Assembly: GCF_050459865.1 (NCBI RefSeq)
Contig: NZ_JBCMNM010000026.1
Span: 62,001 to 126,000 of the forward strand
Length of the DNA stretch: 64,000 bases
Direction: 5' to 3'
DNA from: Rummeliibacillus pycnus_B
GTDB taxonomy: Bacteria; Bacillota; Bacilli; Bacillales_A; Planococcaceae
In this document: piece by piece, positions 33,293 through 41,601 of the stretch
Numbering within the stretch: the first letter of the stretch is position 1
Layout: the number at the start of each line of letters is the position of its first letter
Notes under the pieces: generated by a model
What the model was told of the DNA's origin: nothing
What the model saw: the letters and a program-made list of their open reading frames with translations, nothing else
The model's database searches: none
Position numbers and translations under genes: made by a program

Positions 33293-35053
33293 ATGAGAAA
33301 AACAAAAATTGTCTGCACAATTGGACCAGCAAGTGAATCACAAGAAACATTAGTTTCATTAATCGAAGCAGGTATGAATGTTGCCCGCTTGAACTTTTCA
33401 CATGGTAGCCATGAGGAACATGCAGTACGTATTCAAGCGATTCGTGAAGCAGCGAAAAATACTGGCAAAGTTGTAGCTATTTTACTCGATACTAAAGGAC
33501 CTGAAATCCGTACACATAATATGGAAGATGGAGCAATTGAACTTGTTACAGGACAAAACATTGATATTTCAATGACAGAGGTTCTTGGAAACAAAGAAGT
33601 TTTCTCAATTACTTATGAGAGACTAATCGAAGATGTACAAGTTGGCTCTGTTATTTTACTCGATGATGGGTTGATTGAATTACATGTAAAAGGTATTGAT
33701 AAACAAGCAGGAATAATTCATACATCGGTTGAAAATGCAGGTGTATTAAAAAATAAAAAAGGTGTTAATGTTCCAGGTGTTTCTGTTCAACTTCCAGGTA
33801 TTACAGAAAAAGATGCTCAAGATATTTTATTTGGTATTGAACAAAAAGTAGACTTTATTGCTGCATCATTTGTACGTCGTCCATCAGATGTTATGGAAAT
33901 CCGTAAACTACTTGAAGAAAATGGTGCTACTCATATTCATATCATTCCGAAAATCGAAAACCAAGAAGGTGTCGATAATATCGATGAAATTATCCAAGTA
34001 TCGGATGGTTTAATGGTTGCTCGTGGTGATCTAGGAGTAGAAATTCCAGCAGAAGAAGTACCAGTTGTTCAAAAAGGCTTAATCCATAAATGCAATAAAG
34101 CGGGTAAACCAGTTATTACTGCTACTCAAATGTTAGATTCGATGCAACGTAACCCACGCCCAACTCGTGCAGAAGCAAGTGACGTAGCGAATGCTATTCT
34201 TGATGGTACAGATGCAATCATGCTATCTGGTGAAACAGCAGCAGGACTTTATCCTGTAGAATCTGTAAAAACAATGGATAAAATTGCGAGCAGAATTGAA
34301 GAAACTTTAGATCATAAACGAATTGTAAATGAACGAAGTAAAGAAAAAGGCTCCAACATGACTGAAGCAATCAGTCAAGCTGTTGCCCATACATCTTTGA
34401 ACCTTCAAGTATCGGCTATTTTAGCACCTACTGAAAGTGGAAATACAGCTAAAATGATTGCAAAATATCGTCCAGGTGTACCAATCATCGCAATGACATC
34501 TTCAGATGAAGTATGCCGCAACCTTGCACTAGTATGGGGCGTCATTCCAATTGTAGCTCCTCAAGTGACTTCGACAGATGAAGTATTAGAACAAGTTGTC
34601 CAACAAAGTTTAGATAAAGGTTATGTAAAACACGGCGATTTAGTTGTAATCACAGCAGGAGTACCAGTCGGAGAGGCAGGTACAACAAACTTGATGAAAC
34701 TACATGTAATTGGAGATATGCTTACAAAAGGTCAAGGTATCGGTAAATCTACTGCAATTGGTAAGGCACTTGTTGTTCGTAATGCAGCAGAAGCATTAGC
34801 AGAAGATACTACAGGCCGAATTATTGTGACTATTGGATCGGATCGTGATATGATGCCTGCTATTTCGAAATGTGCAGGTTTGATTACAGAAGAAGGCGGA
34901 TTAACAAGCCATGCCGCAGTTGTCGGATTAAGCCTAGGTATCCCTGTAATTGTAGGCGTAAAAGATGCGACTAAACTTATAAAAAATAATCAAGAAGTTT
35001 CAATGGATGCCGTATCAGGCGTAATCTACTATGGATCTTCCAGAATTCTTTAA
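33293..35053 (+). CDS. pyk: Pyruvate kinase with C-terminal PEP-mobile domain
   Basis: A 586-residue enzyme. The catalytic barrel has KIVCTIGPASES, LNFSHGSHEEH and MVARGDLGVEIP, followed by the alpha/beta C domain. The last 110 residues form the extra PEP-utiliser mobile domain (EEGGLTSHAAVVGLSLGIPVIVGV) typical of Bacillus-type pyruvate kinases. It makes ATP and pyruvate from PEP. It is co-transcribed with pfkA. Confidence 0.98.
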   Translation: MRKTKIVCTIGPASESQETLVSLIEAGMNVARLNFSHGSHEEHAVRIQAIREAAKNTGKVVAILLDTKGPEIRTHNMEDGAIELVTGQNIDISMTEVLGNKEVFSITYERLIEDVQVGSVILLDDGLIELHVKGIDKQAGIIHTSVENAGVLKNKKGVNVPGVSVQLPGITEKDAQDILFGIEQKVDFIAASFVRRPSDVMEIRKLLEENGATHIHIIPKIENQEGVDNIDEIIQVSDGLMVARGDLGVEIPAEEVPVVQKGLIHKCNKAGKPVITATQMLDSMQRNPRPTRAEASDVANAILDGTDAIMLSGETAAGLYPVESVKTMDKIASRIEETLDHKRIVNERSKEKGSNMTEAISQAVAHTSLNLQVSAILAPTESGNTAKMIAKYRPGVPIIAMTSSDEVCRNLALVWGVIPIVAPQVTSTDEVLEQVVQQSLDKGYVKHGDLVVITAGVPVGEAGTTNLMKLHVIGDMLTKGQGIGKSTAIGKALVVRNAAEALAEDTTGRIIVTIGSDRDMMPAISKCAGLITEEGGLTSHAAVVGLSLGIPVIVGVKDATKLIKNNQEVSMDAVSGVIYYGSSRIL

Positions 35054-35113
35054 TTCAAACCGCATTCATATAGATTTTATATCTATTTGAAACCTAAAGA
35101 AGAGGTGAAAACA

Positions 35114-35503
35114 ATGCGGAAATTTTTGATGTTATTAATATTAGTACCTATTATTGAAATTACTGTTGTTTTAATATCTGGAAAGCTAATAGGGGCATTT
35201 CCAACCCTATTATTAATTGTCTTAACAGGTATGCTAGGTATATATCTAGCTAAAACAAAAGGTATTAATGCCTTCCGACAATTAAAAACCACAATAGAAA
35301 GAGGGCAAGCGCCAGGAGATGCGATTATTGATGGTGTGTTAATATTTATCGGTTCCATTGTACTCGTTCTACCTGGTTTTATCTCAGATATTATTGGTAT
35401 ATTATTGGTAATTCCAGCAACTAGGAAGCTATTTAAACCAGCTATTTATTATTGGCTTCGTAAAAAAATGAAAAAAGGACAAATTATTTTGATGCAAAAA
35501 TAG
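35114..35503 (+). CDS. fxsA: FxsA-family membrane protein
   Basis: A 129-residue protein with four hydrophobic segments and the family pattern EITVVLISGKLIGAFPTLLLIVLTG...GIYLAKTKG and LPGFISDIIGILLVIP. FxsA in E. coli relieves phage T7 exclusion by the F plasmid; its cellular job is otherwise unclear. The ATG follows AGAGGTGAAAACA. It lies after pyk, as ytzA does in B. subtilis, and its 3' end overlaps the convergent ytvI gene by 20 bp. Confidence 0.88.
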   Translation: MRKFLMLLILVPIIEITVVLISGKLIGAFPTLLLIVLTGMLGIYLAKTKGINAFRQLKTTIERGQAPGDAIIDGVLIFIGSIVLVLPGFISDIIGILLVIPATRKLFKPAIYYWLRKKMKKGQIILMQK

Positions 35504-36482
35504 GATGTCTTTGCAATTTAACTGCAATCAATAATATAAATGGGCTTATGATTATTCCTGCTACACCAAATAGTAGTAAGCTAATCGCACTTAAGATGAA
35601 GGCGTGTACCGAGCGAATTTGCATGGTAGACGCCCACATCATAGATTCAGCAAATTGTCTTGTAAGTTGAATTACTGCAAATAAAATGAGTAATTGAATC
35701 CCAAGTGCAATTTTCCCTGTCGTCATGAAAATAATACTAATTGGGATTAAGAAGATTCCGATACCTAAAAAAGGCAAGAAATCACAGATTGAAACAAGTA
35801 AAGCTTTGCCAACAGGTTGAGAAAAATCGAGAATATAAAATCCTATTGATAGTAACGCAAATGTAATTAATAATAAGCGTACTTCAACTGAGATGAAATA
35901 ACTAAATAATGTTGTAGCCTCTTCGAAAATATTACGAATCGGTTTTCTGAAACGAGCAGGAATATAGACAAAAAACCAATGTCTATTCCTGCTCGTTTCG
36001 TATAATGCGAAGTAAAATGCAACGATAAAAATAGTGATTTCTACAAGATGTTGCATTATATCTTGTATAGATTGAAAAATTTTGCTCAACATTATATCGA
36101 ATAGTTCAAATAATTGCTCTCTTATTTGAATTATGATTGCAGTAGGAATATGAATGAATGAAGAAGCTTCAGATAAATTTTCTTTTAGGACAGGAAGTGT
36201 ATCTATGAGTACCGTGGCGAGGAATAATAGTACCACTGCTAACCCTATGACCATTAATATTTCGATTAGAAGTGCAGAAATAAATGAAGGTAATTTTAAT
36301 CGTTTATGGAATAATTGAAGCATAGGTGACAGAAAATAAGCGAAGACAATAGCTAATGTTACTGGAAGTATAAGCCAAGCAAAAAGAATTAAAAAAAGCA
36401 CAAAACTCCATAACTTTATGTTATTTATGATGTTTTTATCCGAAAACTTAAAAATATGGACACCAGCTTCCTTGTTTACCAA
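35484..36482 (-). CDS. ytvI: AI-2E-family permease YtvI
   Basis: A protein of about 330 residues with eight or so hydrophobic helices and the family segments GKALLVSICDFLPFLGIGIFLIP and the C-terminal LLLFGVAGIIISPFILL. YtvI is a sporulation-linked member of the AI-2E/UPF0118 exporter family in B. subtilis. The start is uncertain: the TTG at 36482 lacks a clear ribosome site and no ATG or GTG lies in frame before the first helix. Its end overlaps the fxsA end. Confidence 0.82.
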   Translation of the reverse strand: MVNKEAGVHIFKFSDKNIINNIKLWSFVLFLILFAWLILPVTLAIVFAYFLSPMLQLFHKRLKLPSFISALLIEILMVIGLAVVLLFLATVLIDTLPVLKENLSEASSFIHIPTAIIIQIREQLFELFDIMLSKIFQSIQDIMQHLVEITIFIVAFYFALYETSRNRHWFFVYIPARFRKPIRNIFEEATTLFSYFISVEVRLLLITFALLSIGFYILDFSQPVGKALLVSICDFLPFLGIGIFLIPISIIFMTTGKIALGIQLLILFAVIQLTRQFAESMMWASTMQIRSVHAFILSAISLLLFGVAGIIISPFILLIAVKLQRHPIFASK

Positions 36483-36571
36483 TTTATGTTTTCTTAATAA
36501 TTTTAATATCTTCTAAAAAAAACTGTAATATTCTTCATAAAGTCGTTTTTCTATAAAATGAGGGTTTTTCA

Positions 36572-36600
36572 TTCACAAAGCCGTCAAAATTTATTATAAT
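36572..36600 (+). promoter_or_regulatory. citZ promoter
   Basis: TTCACA (36572-36577) and TATAAT (36595-36600), spacer 17 nt. Confidence 0.7.
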
Positions 36601-36606
36601 AGCAAT

Positions 36607-36620
36607 TGTAAGCGATTTAC
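36607..36620. promoter_or_regulatory. Possible catabolite-responsive element (cre) at citZ
   Basis: TGTAAGCGATTTAC matches the CcpA consensus TGWAANCGNTNWCA at 12 of 14 positions and overlaps the expected start of transcription. citZ is repressed by CcpA in B. subtilis, so the inference is reasonable. Confidence 0.5.
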
Positions 36621-36699
36621 TTATAGGTTCATATTGATTATTGAAGTGTCAAAATTTGATTTTTACACTACTTTAAAACCGAAAAAGGAGCGAGATATA

Positions 36700-37815
36700 A
36701 TGGCAACAACTAAAGGTTTAGAAGGCGTTGTAGCAGCAGAAACTAAGATTAGCTCAATCATTGATGATACTCTTACATATGTAGGCTATAACATTGATGA
36801 TTTAGCAGAAAACGCATCTTTTGAAGAGGTAGTTTACTTACTATGGCACACACGTTTACCAAAAGCAGACGAATTAGCTGAGTTAAAACAACAACTAGCT
36901 GAAAATATGGAAGTGCCACAAGCAGTATTAGACCACTTCAAAACTTACGATCTTAAATCTGTTCATCCAATGGCAGCTCTACGTACAGTAGTATCTTTAT
37001 TAGCTTTATATGATGAAGATGCAGAAGTTATGTCAGATGAAGCTAACTACCGTAAAGCTATCAAATTACAAGCTCGTATGGCAACAGTAGTTACTGCATT
37101 TGGTCGTATCCGTGCTGGTAAAGAACCAGTTGCACCGAAAAAAGATTTATCATATGCGGCTAACTTCTTGTACATGCTAACTGGTAAAGAACCACAACCA
37201 ATCGAAGAAGAAGCTTTCAACAAAGCATTAGTTCTTCATGCTGACCATGAATTAAATGCATCTACATTCACTGCTCGTGTATGTGTAGCTACATTATCTG
37301 ATATGTATTCTGGTGTTACTGCAGCAATTGGTGCTCTTAAAGGACCTCTTCACGGTGGCGCAAATGAACAAGTGATGAAAATGTTGTCAGAAATCGGTTC
37401 AGTTGAAAACGTTGAGTCTTATATCCAAAACAAATTAGACAACAAAGAAAAAGTCATGGGATTCGGACACCGTGTATATCGTAAAGGTGACCCTCGTGCA
37501 AAACACTTACGTTTAATGTCTGAAAAATTGACTAAACTAACAGGTAAACCTGAACTTTACGAAATGTCAGTTAAAATCCACGACATGATCGTAGAACAAA
37601 AACATTTACCTGCAAACGTAGACTTCTTCTCAGCATCAGTTTACGATTCACTAGGTATTGATCATGATTTATTCACTCCAGTATTCGCTGTATCACGTGT
37701 ATCTGGTTGGGTAGCACATATCTTAGAACAATATGCTAACAACCGTTTAATTCGTCCACGTGCAGAATATGTTGGACCTGGTATGCAAAAATATGTACCA
37801 GTTGAAGAAAGATAA
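36700..37815 (+). CDS. citZ: Citrate synthase
   Basis: A 371-residue type I citrate synthase. Catalytic His and Asp are visible in GPLHGGANEQV, GFGHRVYRKGDPRAKHL and VDFFSASVYDSLGID. It condenses oxaloacetate with acetyl-CoA to begin the TCA cycle. The ATG follows AAAGGAG; the open frame extends 22 codons further without a signal. It begins the conserved citZ-icd-mdh cluster. Confidence 0.98.
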   Translation: MATTKGLEGVVAAETKISSIIDDTLTYVGYNIDDLAENASFEEVVYLLWHTRLPKADELAELKQQLAENMEVPQAVLDHFKTYDLKSVHPMAALRTVVSLLALYDEDAEVMSDEANYRKAIKLQARMATVVTAFGRIRAGKEPVAPKKDLSYAANFLYMLTGKEPQPIEEEAFNKALVLHADHELNASTFTARVCVATLSDMYSGVTAAIGALKGPLHGGANEQVMKMLSEIGSVENVESYIQNKLDNKEKVMGFGHRVYRKGDPRAKHLRLMSEKLTKLTGKPELYEMSVKIHDMIVEQKHLPANVDFFSASVYDSLGIDHDLFTPVFAVSRVSGWVAHILEQYANNRLIRPRAEYVGPGMQKYVPVEER

Positions 37816-37836
37816 TTGTTATAATGGTAATATCGA

Positions 37837-37864
37837 AGGGCAGCGCTAATTTAGCTCCTGCCCT
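37837..37864 (+). other. Hairpin in the citZ-icd gap
   Basis: AGGGCAG (37837-37843) pairs with CTGCCCT (37858-37864), with GCTAA/TTAGC inside. There is no T-run after it, so it is more likely an mRNA processing or stability element than a terminator. Confidence 0.5.
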
Positions 37865-37895
37865 ACGTGTATGAATATAGGAGGCAAGGAACAAA

Positions 37896-39161
37896 ATGTC
37901 TAACGAGAAAATCGTAGTAGAAAACGGTGTACTAAACGTACCAAACAACCCTGTTATTCCATTTATTGAAGGTGACGGAATCGGTCCTGATATCTGGGCA
38001 GCTGCTTCACGTGTAATTGATGCTTCAGTAGAGAAAGCTTATAATGGCGAAAAGAAAATTCAATGGCTTGAAGTTTTAGCTGGTCAAAAAGCATTCGACA
38101 CAACTGGCGAATGGTTACCTCAAGAAACTTTAGATAAAATCAATGAATATTTAATCGCTATTAAAGGACCTCTTACAACACCAATCGGTGGAGGTATCCG
38201 TTCACTTAACGTAGCATTACGTCAACAACTTGACTTATATGTTTGCTTACGTCCAGTGCGTCACTTTGAAGGTGTTCCATCTCCAGTTAAACGCCCAGAT
38301 GATATTGACATGGTAATCTTCCGTGAAAACACTGAAGATATCTATGCTGGTATCGAATATCAAGAAGGTTCAGATGATGTGAAAAAAGTTATTAACTTCC
38401 TTCAAAATGAAATGGGAGTAAACAAAATTCGCTTCCCAGAAACTTCTGGTATCGGTATTAAACCAGTATCAAAAGAAGGTACAGAACGTCTTGTACGTGC
38501 TGCTATCAACTATGCAATCAAAGAAGGCCGCGAATCACTTACTTTAGTACACAAAGGTAACATTATGAAATTCACTGAAGGTGCATTCAAAGGCTGGGGT
38601 TATGCTGTAGCTGAAAATGAATTCCCTGATCAAACTTTCACTTGGAACCAATATGATGCTATTAAAGCTGAACAAGGTCAAGAAGCTGCTGACAAAGCTC
38701 AAGCAGATGCTTTAGCTGCTGGCAAAATCTTAGTTAAAGATTCAATCGCTGATATCTTCTTACAACAAATCTTAACTCGTCCAAAAGAGTTCGATGTTGT
38801 TGCAACAATGAACTTAAACGGTGACTATATCTCTGATGCACTTGCTGCTCAAGTTGGTGGTATTGGTATTGCTCCAGGAGCTAACATTAACTATGTAACT
38901 GGTCATGCTATTTTCGAAGCTACTCATGGTACAGCTCCTAAATACACTGGTTTAGATAAAGTAAACCCATCTTCAGTACTTCTTTCAGGCGTACTTATGC
39001 TTGAACACTTAGGATGGAAAGAAGCTGCTGACATGATCACTGCTTCAGTTGAAAAAACAATTGCTTCTAAAGTCGTAACTTATGACTTTGCACGTCTAAT
39101 GGATGGCGCTACTGAAGTAAAATGTTCTGAATTCGCTAACGAATTGATCAAAAATCTTTAA
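37896..39161 (+). CDS. icd: NADP-dependent isocitrate dehydrogenase
   Basis: A 421-residue homodimeric ICDH. The phosphoserine/substrate loop LTTPIGGGIRSLNVALRQ, RENTEDIYAGIE and the C-terminal cofactor region THGTAPKYTGLDKVNP are present. It oxidises isocitrate to 2-oxoglutarate. AGGAGG lies upstream. A perfect 18-bp-stem terminator separates it from mdh. Confidence 0.98.
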   Translation: MSNEKIVVENGVLNVPNNPVIPFIEGDGIGPDIWAAASRVIDASVEKAYNGEKKIQWLEVLAGQKAFDTTGEWLPQETLDKINEYLIAIKGPLTTPIGGGIRSLNVALRQQLDLYVCLRPVRHFEGVPSPVKRPDDIDMVIFRENTEDIYAGIEYQEGSDDVKKVINFLQNEMGVNKIRFPETSGIGIKPVSKEGTERLVRAAINYAIKEGRESLTLVHKGNIMKFTEGAFKGWGYAVAENEFPDQTFTWNQYDAIKAEQGQEAADKAQADALAAGKILVKDSIADIFLQQILTRPKEFDVVATMNLNGDYISDALAAQVGGIGIAPGANINYVTGHAIFEATHGTAPKYTGLDKVNPSSVLLSGVLMLEHLGWKEAADMITASVEKTIASKVVTYDFARLMDGATEVKCSEFANELIKNL

Positions 39162-39181
39162 TTCAAATTAGCTTGAACTTG

Positions 39182-39218
39182 AAAAAGGGAAAAGGGATTT
39201 AATCCCTTTTCCCTTTTT
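39182..39218. terminator. Very long perfect hairpin between icd and mdh
   Basis: Perfect 18-bp arms (39182-39199 and 39201-39218) around a single T, built from AAAAAGGG and AAAAGGG blocks, ending in TTTTT. It should be an efficient terminator, so mdh may need its own promoter or depend on read-through. Confidence 0.88.
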
Positions 39219-39248
39219 ACATTATAAATAAAAGGGAGAGTTTTTATA

Positions 39249-40187
39249 ATGGCTTCTAATCGTAAAAAGATTTCTGTAATCGGTGCCGGCTTCACTGGTG
39301 CTACTTCTGCATTCTTATTGGCTCAAAAAGAACTTGGAGATGTTGTTCTTGTTGATATCCCTCAAGCTGAAAGCCCAACCAAAGGTAAAGCTTTAGATAT
39401 GGCTGAAGCTGCTCCAATACAAGGTTTTGATTCTCACATCATCGGTACTTCAAATTACGAAGATACTAAAGATTCTGATGTGGTCATCATTACTGCTGGT
39501 GTTGCGCGTAAACCTGGTATGACACGTGATGACTTAGTTCAAATCAACCAGAAAGTGATGAAGTCTGTAACTGGCGAAATTGTTAAATATTCTCCAAATA
39601 CAACAATCATTGTATTAACAAACCCAGTTGATGCTATGACTTACACTGTTTACAAAGAATCGGGTTTTCCTAAAAACCGCGTAATCGGTCAATCAGGTGT
39701 ACTGGATACAGCTCGTTTCCGTACTTTCGTAGCAGAAGAATTAAACTTATCAGTTAAAGACATAACTGGCTTCGTGCTTGGTGGTCACGGTGATACAATG
39801 GTACCGCTTACTCGCTTCTCTTATGCAGGTGGTATTCCACTAGAAACTTTAATTTCTAAAGAACGTTTAGATGAAATCGTTGCTCGAACTCGTACTGGTG
39901 GTGGAGAAATCGTAAACTTACTAGGTAACGGTTCTGCATACTATGCTCCATCAGCGGCTCTAGTAGAAATGGCAGAAGCTATTCTTAAAGATCAACGTCG
40001 TATATTACCATCAATTGCATACTTAGAAGGCGAATATGGTTACGATGGTATTTACCTAGGTGTACCAACAGTTCTAGGTGGAAATGGTATCGAACAAATC
40101 ATTGAATTAGAATTAACTGCAGAAGAAAAAACAGCTCTAGACAACTCTGCTGAAGCAGTTAAAAACGTAATGAATGTTCTTGCTTAA
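39249..40187 (+). CDS. mdh: Malate dehydrogenase
   Basis: A 312-residue LDH-like malate dehydrogenase with the Rossmann start KISVIGAGFTGATSAFLLA, the acidic NAD-specific residue in VLVDIPQAES, substrate Arg in GVARKPGMTRDDL, and the catalytic His in VLGGHGDTMVPL. It oxidises malate to oxaloacetate. It is preceded by AAAGGGAGAG and closes the TCA gene cluster. Confidence 0.98.
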   Translation: MASNRKKISVIGAGFTGATSAFLLAQKELGDVVLVDIPQAESPTKGKALDMAEAAPIQGFDSHIIGTSNYEDTKDSDVVIITAGVARKPGMTRDDLVQINQKVMKSVTGEIVKYSPNTTIIVLTNPVDAMTYTVYKESGFPKNRVIGQSGVLDTARFRTFVAEELNLSVKDITGFVLGGHGDTMVPLTRFSYAGGIPLETLISKERLDEIVARTRTGGGEIVNLLGNGSAYYAPSAALVEMAEAILKDQRRILPSIAYLEGEYGYDGIYLGVPTVLGGNGIEQIIELELTAEEKTALDNSAEAVKNVMNVLA

Positions 40188-40204
40188 TTATTTCTCTCCA
40201 ATTG

Positions 40205-40238
40205 ATCGGAAAGGTTGTTGCCTTTCCGATTTTTTTTA
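40205..40238 (+). terminator. mdh terminator
   Basis: ATCGGAAAGG (40205-40214) and CCTTTCCGAT (40221-40230) with a 6-nt loop and eight Ts. Confidence 0.9.
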
Positions 40239-40374
40239 TATAGTTTCTTTAATGTTGTTAACTGAGGTGTTCAAATAATTTAGAGCGAACTAAAATTAAT
40301 CTCGTCTTCACACTCGATTTTTCCTCTGTTTATTGATACTATAAACTTACTGAATACTTCAAAGGGGGAATCCT

Positions 40375-40821
40375 GTGTTACTTGATAAAAAAAGAAAGCT
40401 GGGCAAACAGCTTGAAGAATTATCAGTCGGGGAATCGATTCAGCTTACAGAAAAAATTGAGGATAAAGATTTGTTATTATACTTGGGAATAACAAATGAT
40501 AATAATCCTTTGTACATACAACATGACTATGCTGCTCAAACCGCTTATGAAAAACCAGTAGTACCAACTGTGATGTTAATAGGAATTGTGACATCAGCCG
40601 TTTCAAAGTATTTACCGGGTGCTGGATCGTATATCCGGGAACAATCGTTTCAATTTCCAAAACCTTTGTACCACTATGAAACGGTTCAAATACAACTAAT
40701 TGTAGAGCAAATTGACTTAGTTAGTCGTGATATAATAGTAAGGGTAGAAGGAATAAATAGTAATGAAGAAATCGTGTTAGAGGGAACAGTTATAGCAGTC
40801 CCACCAATTCATCCAAAATAA
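40375..40821 (+). CDS. MaoC-like hotdog-fold protein, altered active site
   Basis: A 148-residue single-hotdog protein of the MaoC dehydratase family. The hydratase motif normally reads D-x-N-P-x-H; here it is NDNNPLYIQHD, with Tyr in place of the catalytic His. The later GAGSYIREQSFQFPKPLY region fits the family. It may therefore bind acyl thioesters without hydrating them, or act by another residue. The GTG start has AAAGGGGGA upstream. It lies alone between mdh and phoP, where B. subtilis has no gene. Confidence 0.75.
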   Translation: MLLDKKRKLGKQLEELSVGESIQLTEKIEDKDLLLYLGITNDNNPLYIQHDYAAQTAYEKPVVPTVMLIGIVTSAVSKYLPGAGSYIREQSFQFPKPLYHYETVQIQLIVEQIDLVSRDIIVRVEGINSNEEIVLEGTVIAVPPIHPK

Positions 40822-40884
40822 TTTACAACTGAGAAGCAACAGATTTGAGATGGGGGTTTCAAATCAACTGCGGAGGCATATAAA

Positions 40885-41601
40885 ATGACTAATAAAATTT
40901 TAGTAGTAGAAGATGAAATATCTATTGCGACATTATTACAATATAATTTAAAACAAGCAGGTTATGAAGTCGTTACAGCAAACGATGGACAAGATGGATT
41001 AAACAAAGCGATTACAGAAAAGCCAGATTTAATCCTGCTAGATTTAATGTTGCCGAAATTAGATGGTATGGAAGTTTGTAAAGAATTACGTATGAAAAAA
41101 ATCAATACACCTATTATTATGCTTACAGCAAAAGATGACGAATTTGATAAAGTACTTGGTCTTGAGCTGGGTGCAGATGATTATATGACTAAACCATTTA
41201 GTCCTAGAGAAGTAATGGCACGTGTAAAAGCTGTATTAAGACGTTCAAAAGTAATTGATGAACCTCAAGTAGAAGAACAACATACAGGTGAGAAATCATA
41301 CCATATTGGTCATTTAAATGTTTATCCAGATCGTTTTGAAGCGTTTTTAGATAACAATTTATTAGAATTTACACCTAAAGAGTTTGAATTATTGTTATAC
41401 CTTTTAGAAAATAAAAATCGAGTTTTAACACGTGATCAATTATTAAGTGCTGTGTGGCATTATGACTTTGCGGGTGATACGCGTATAGTAGATGTGCATA
41501 TTAGTCATTTGCGTGATCAAATTGAAGAAAATAGCCGAAAACCGAAGTTTATTAAAACAATTCGCGGACTAGGTTATAAATTTGAGGAGCCAAAAAATTG
41601 A
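40885..41601 (+). CDS. phoP: Response regulator PhoP
   Basis: A 238-residue OmpR-family regulator: a receiver domain with the phospho-acceptor Asp in LILLDLMLPKLDG, Lys in YMTKPFSPRE, and a winged helix with RVLTRDQLLSAVW and RIVDVHISHLRDQIE. PhoP activates the phosphate-starvation regulon. It is followed by phoR with a 4-bp overlap, and the mdh-phoP-phoR order matches B. subtilis. Confidence 0.95.
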   Translation: MTNKILVVEDEISIATLLQYNLKQAGYEVVTANDGQDGLNKAITEKPDLILLDLMLPKLDGMEVCKELRMKKINTPIIMLTAKDDEFDKVLGLELGADDYMTKPFSPREVMARVKAVLRRSKVIDEPQVEEQHTGEKSYHIGHLNVYPDRFEAFLDNNLLEFTPKEFELLLYLLENKNRVLTRDQLLSAVWHYDFAGDTRIVDVHISHLRDQIEENSRKPKFIKTIRGLGYKFEEPKN

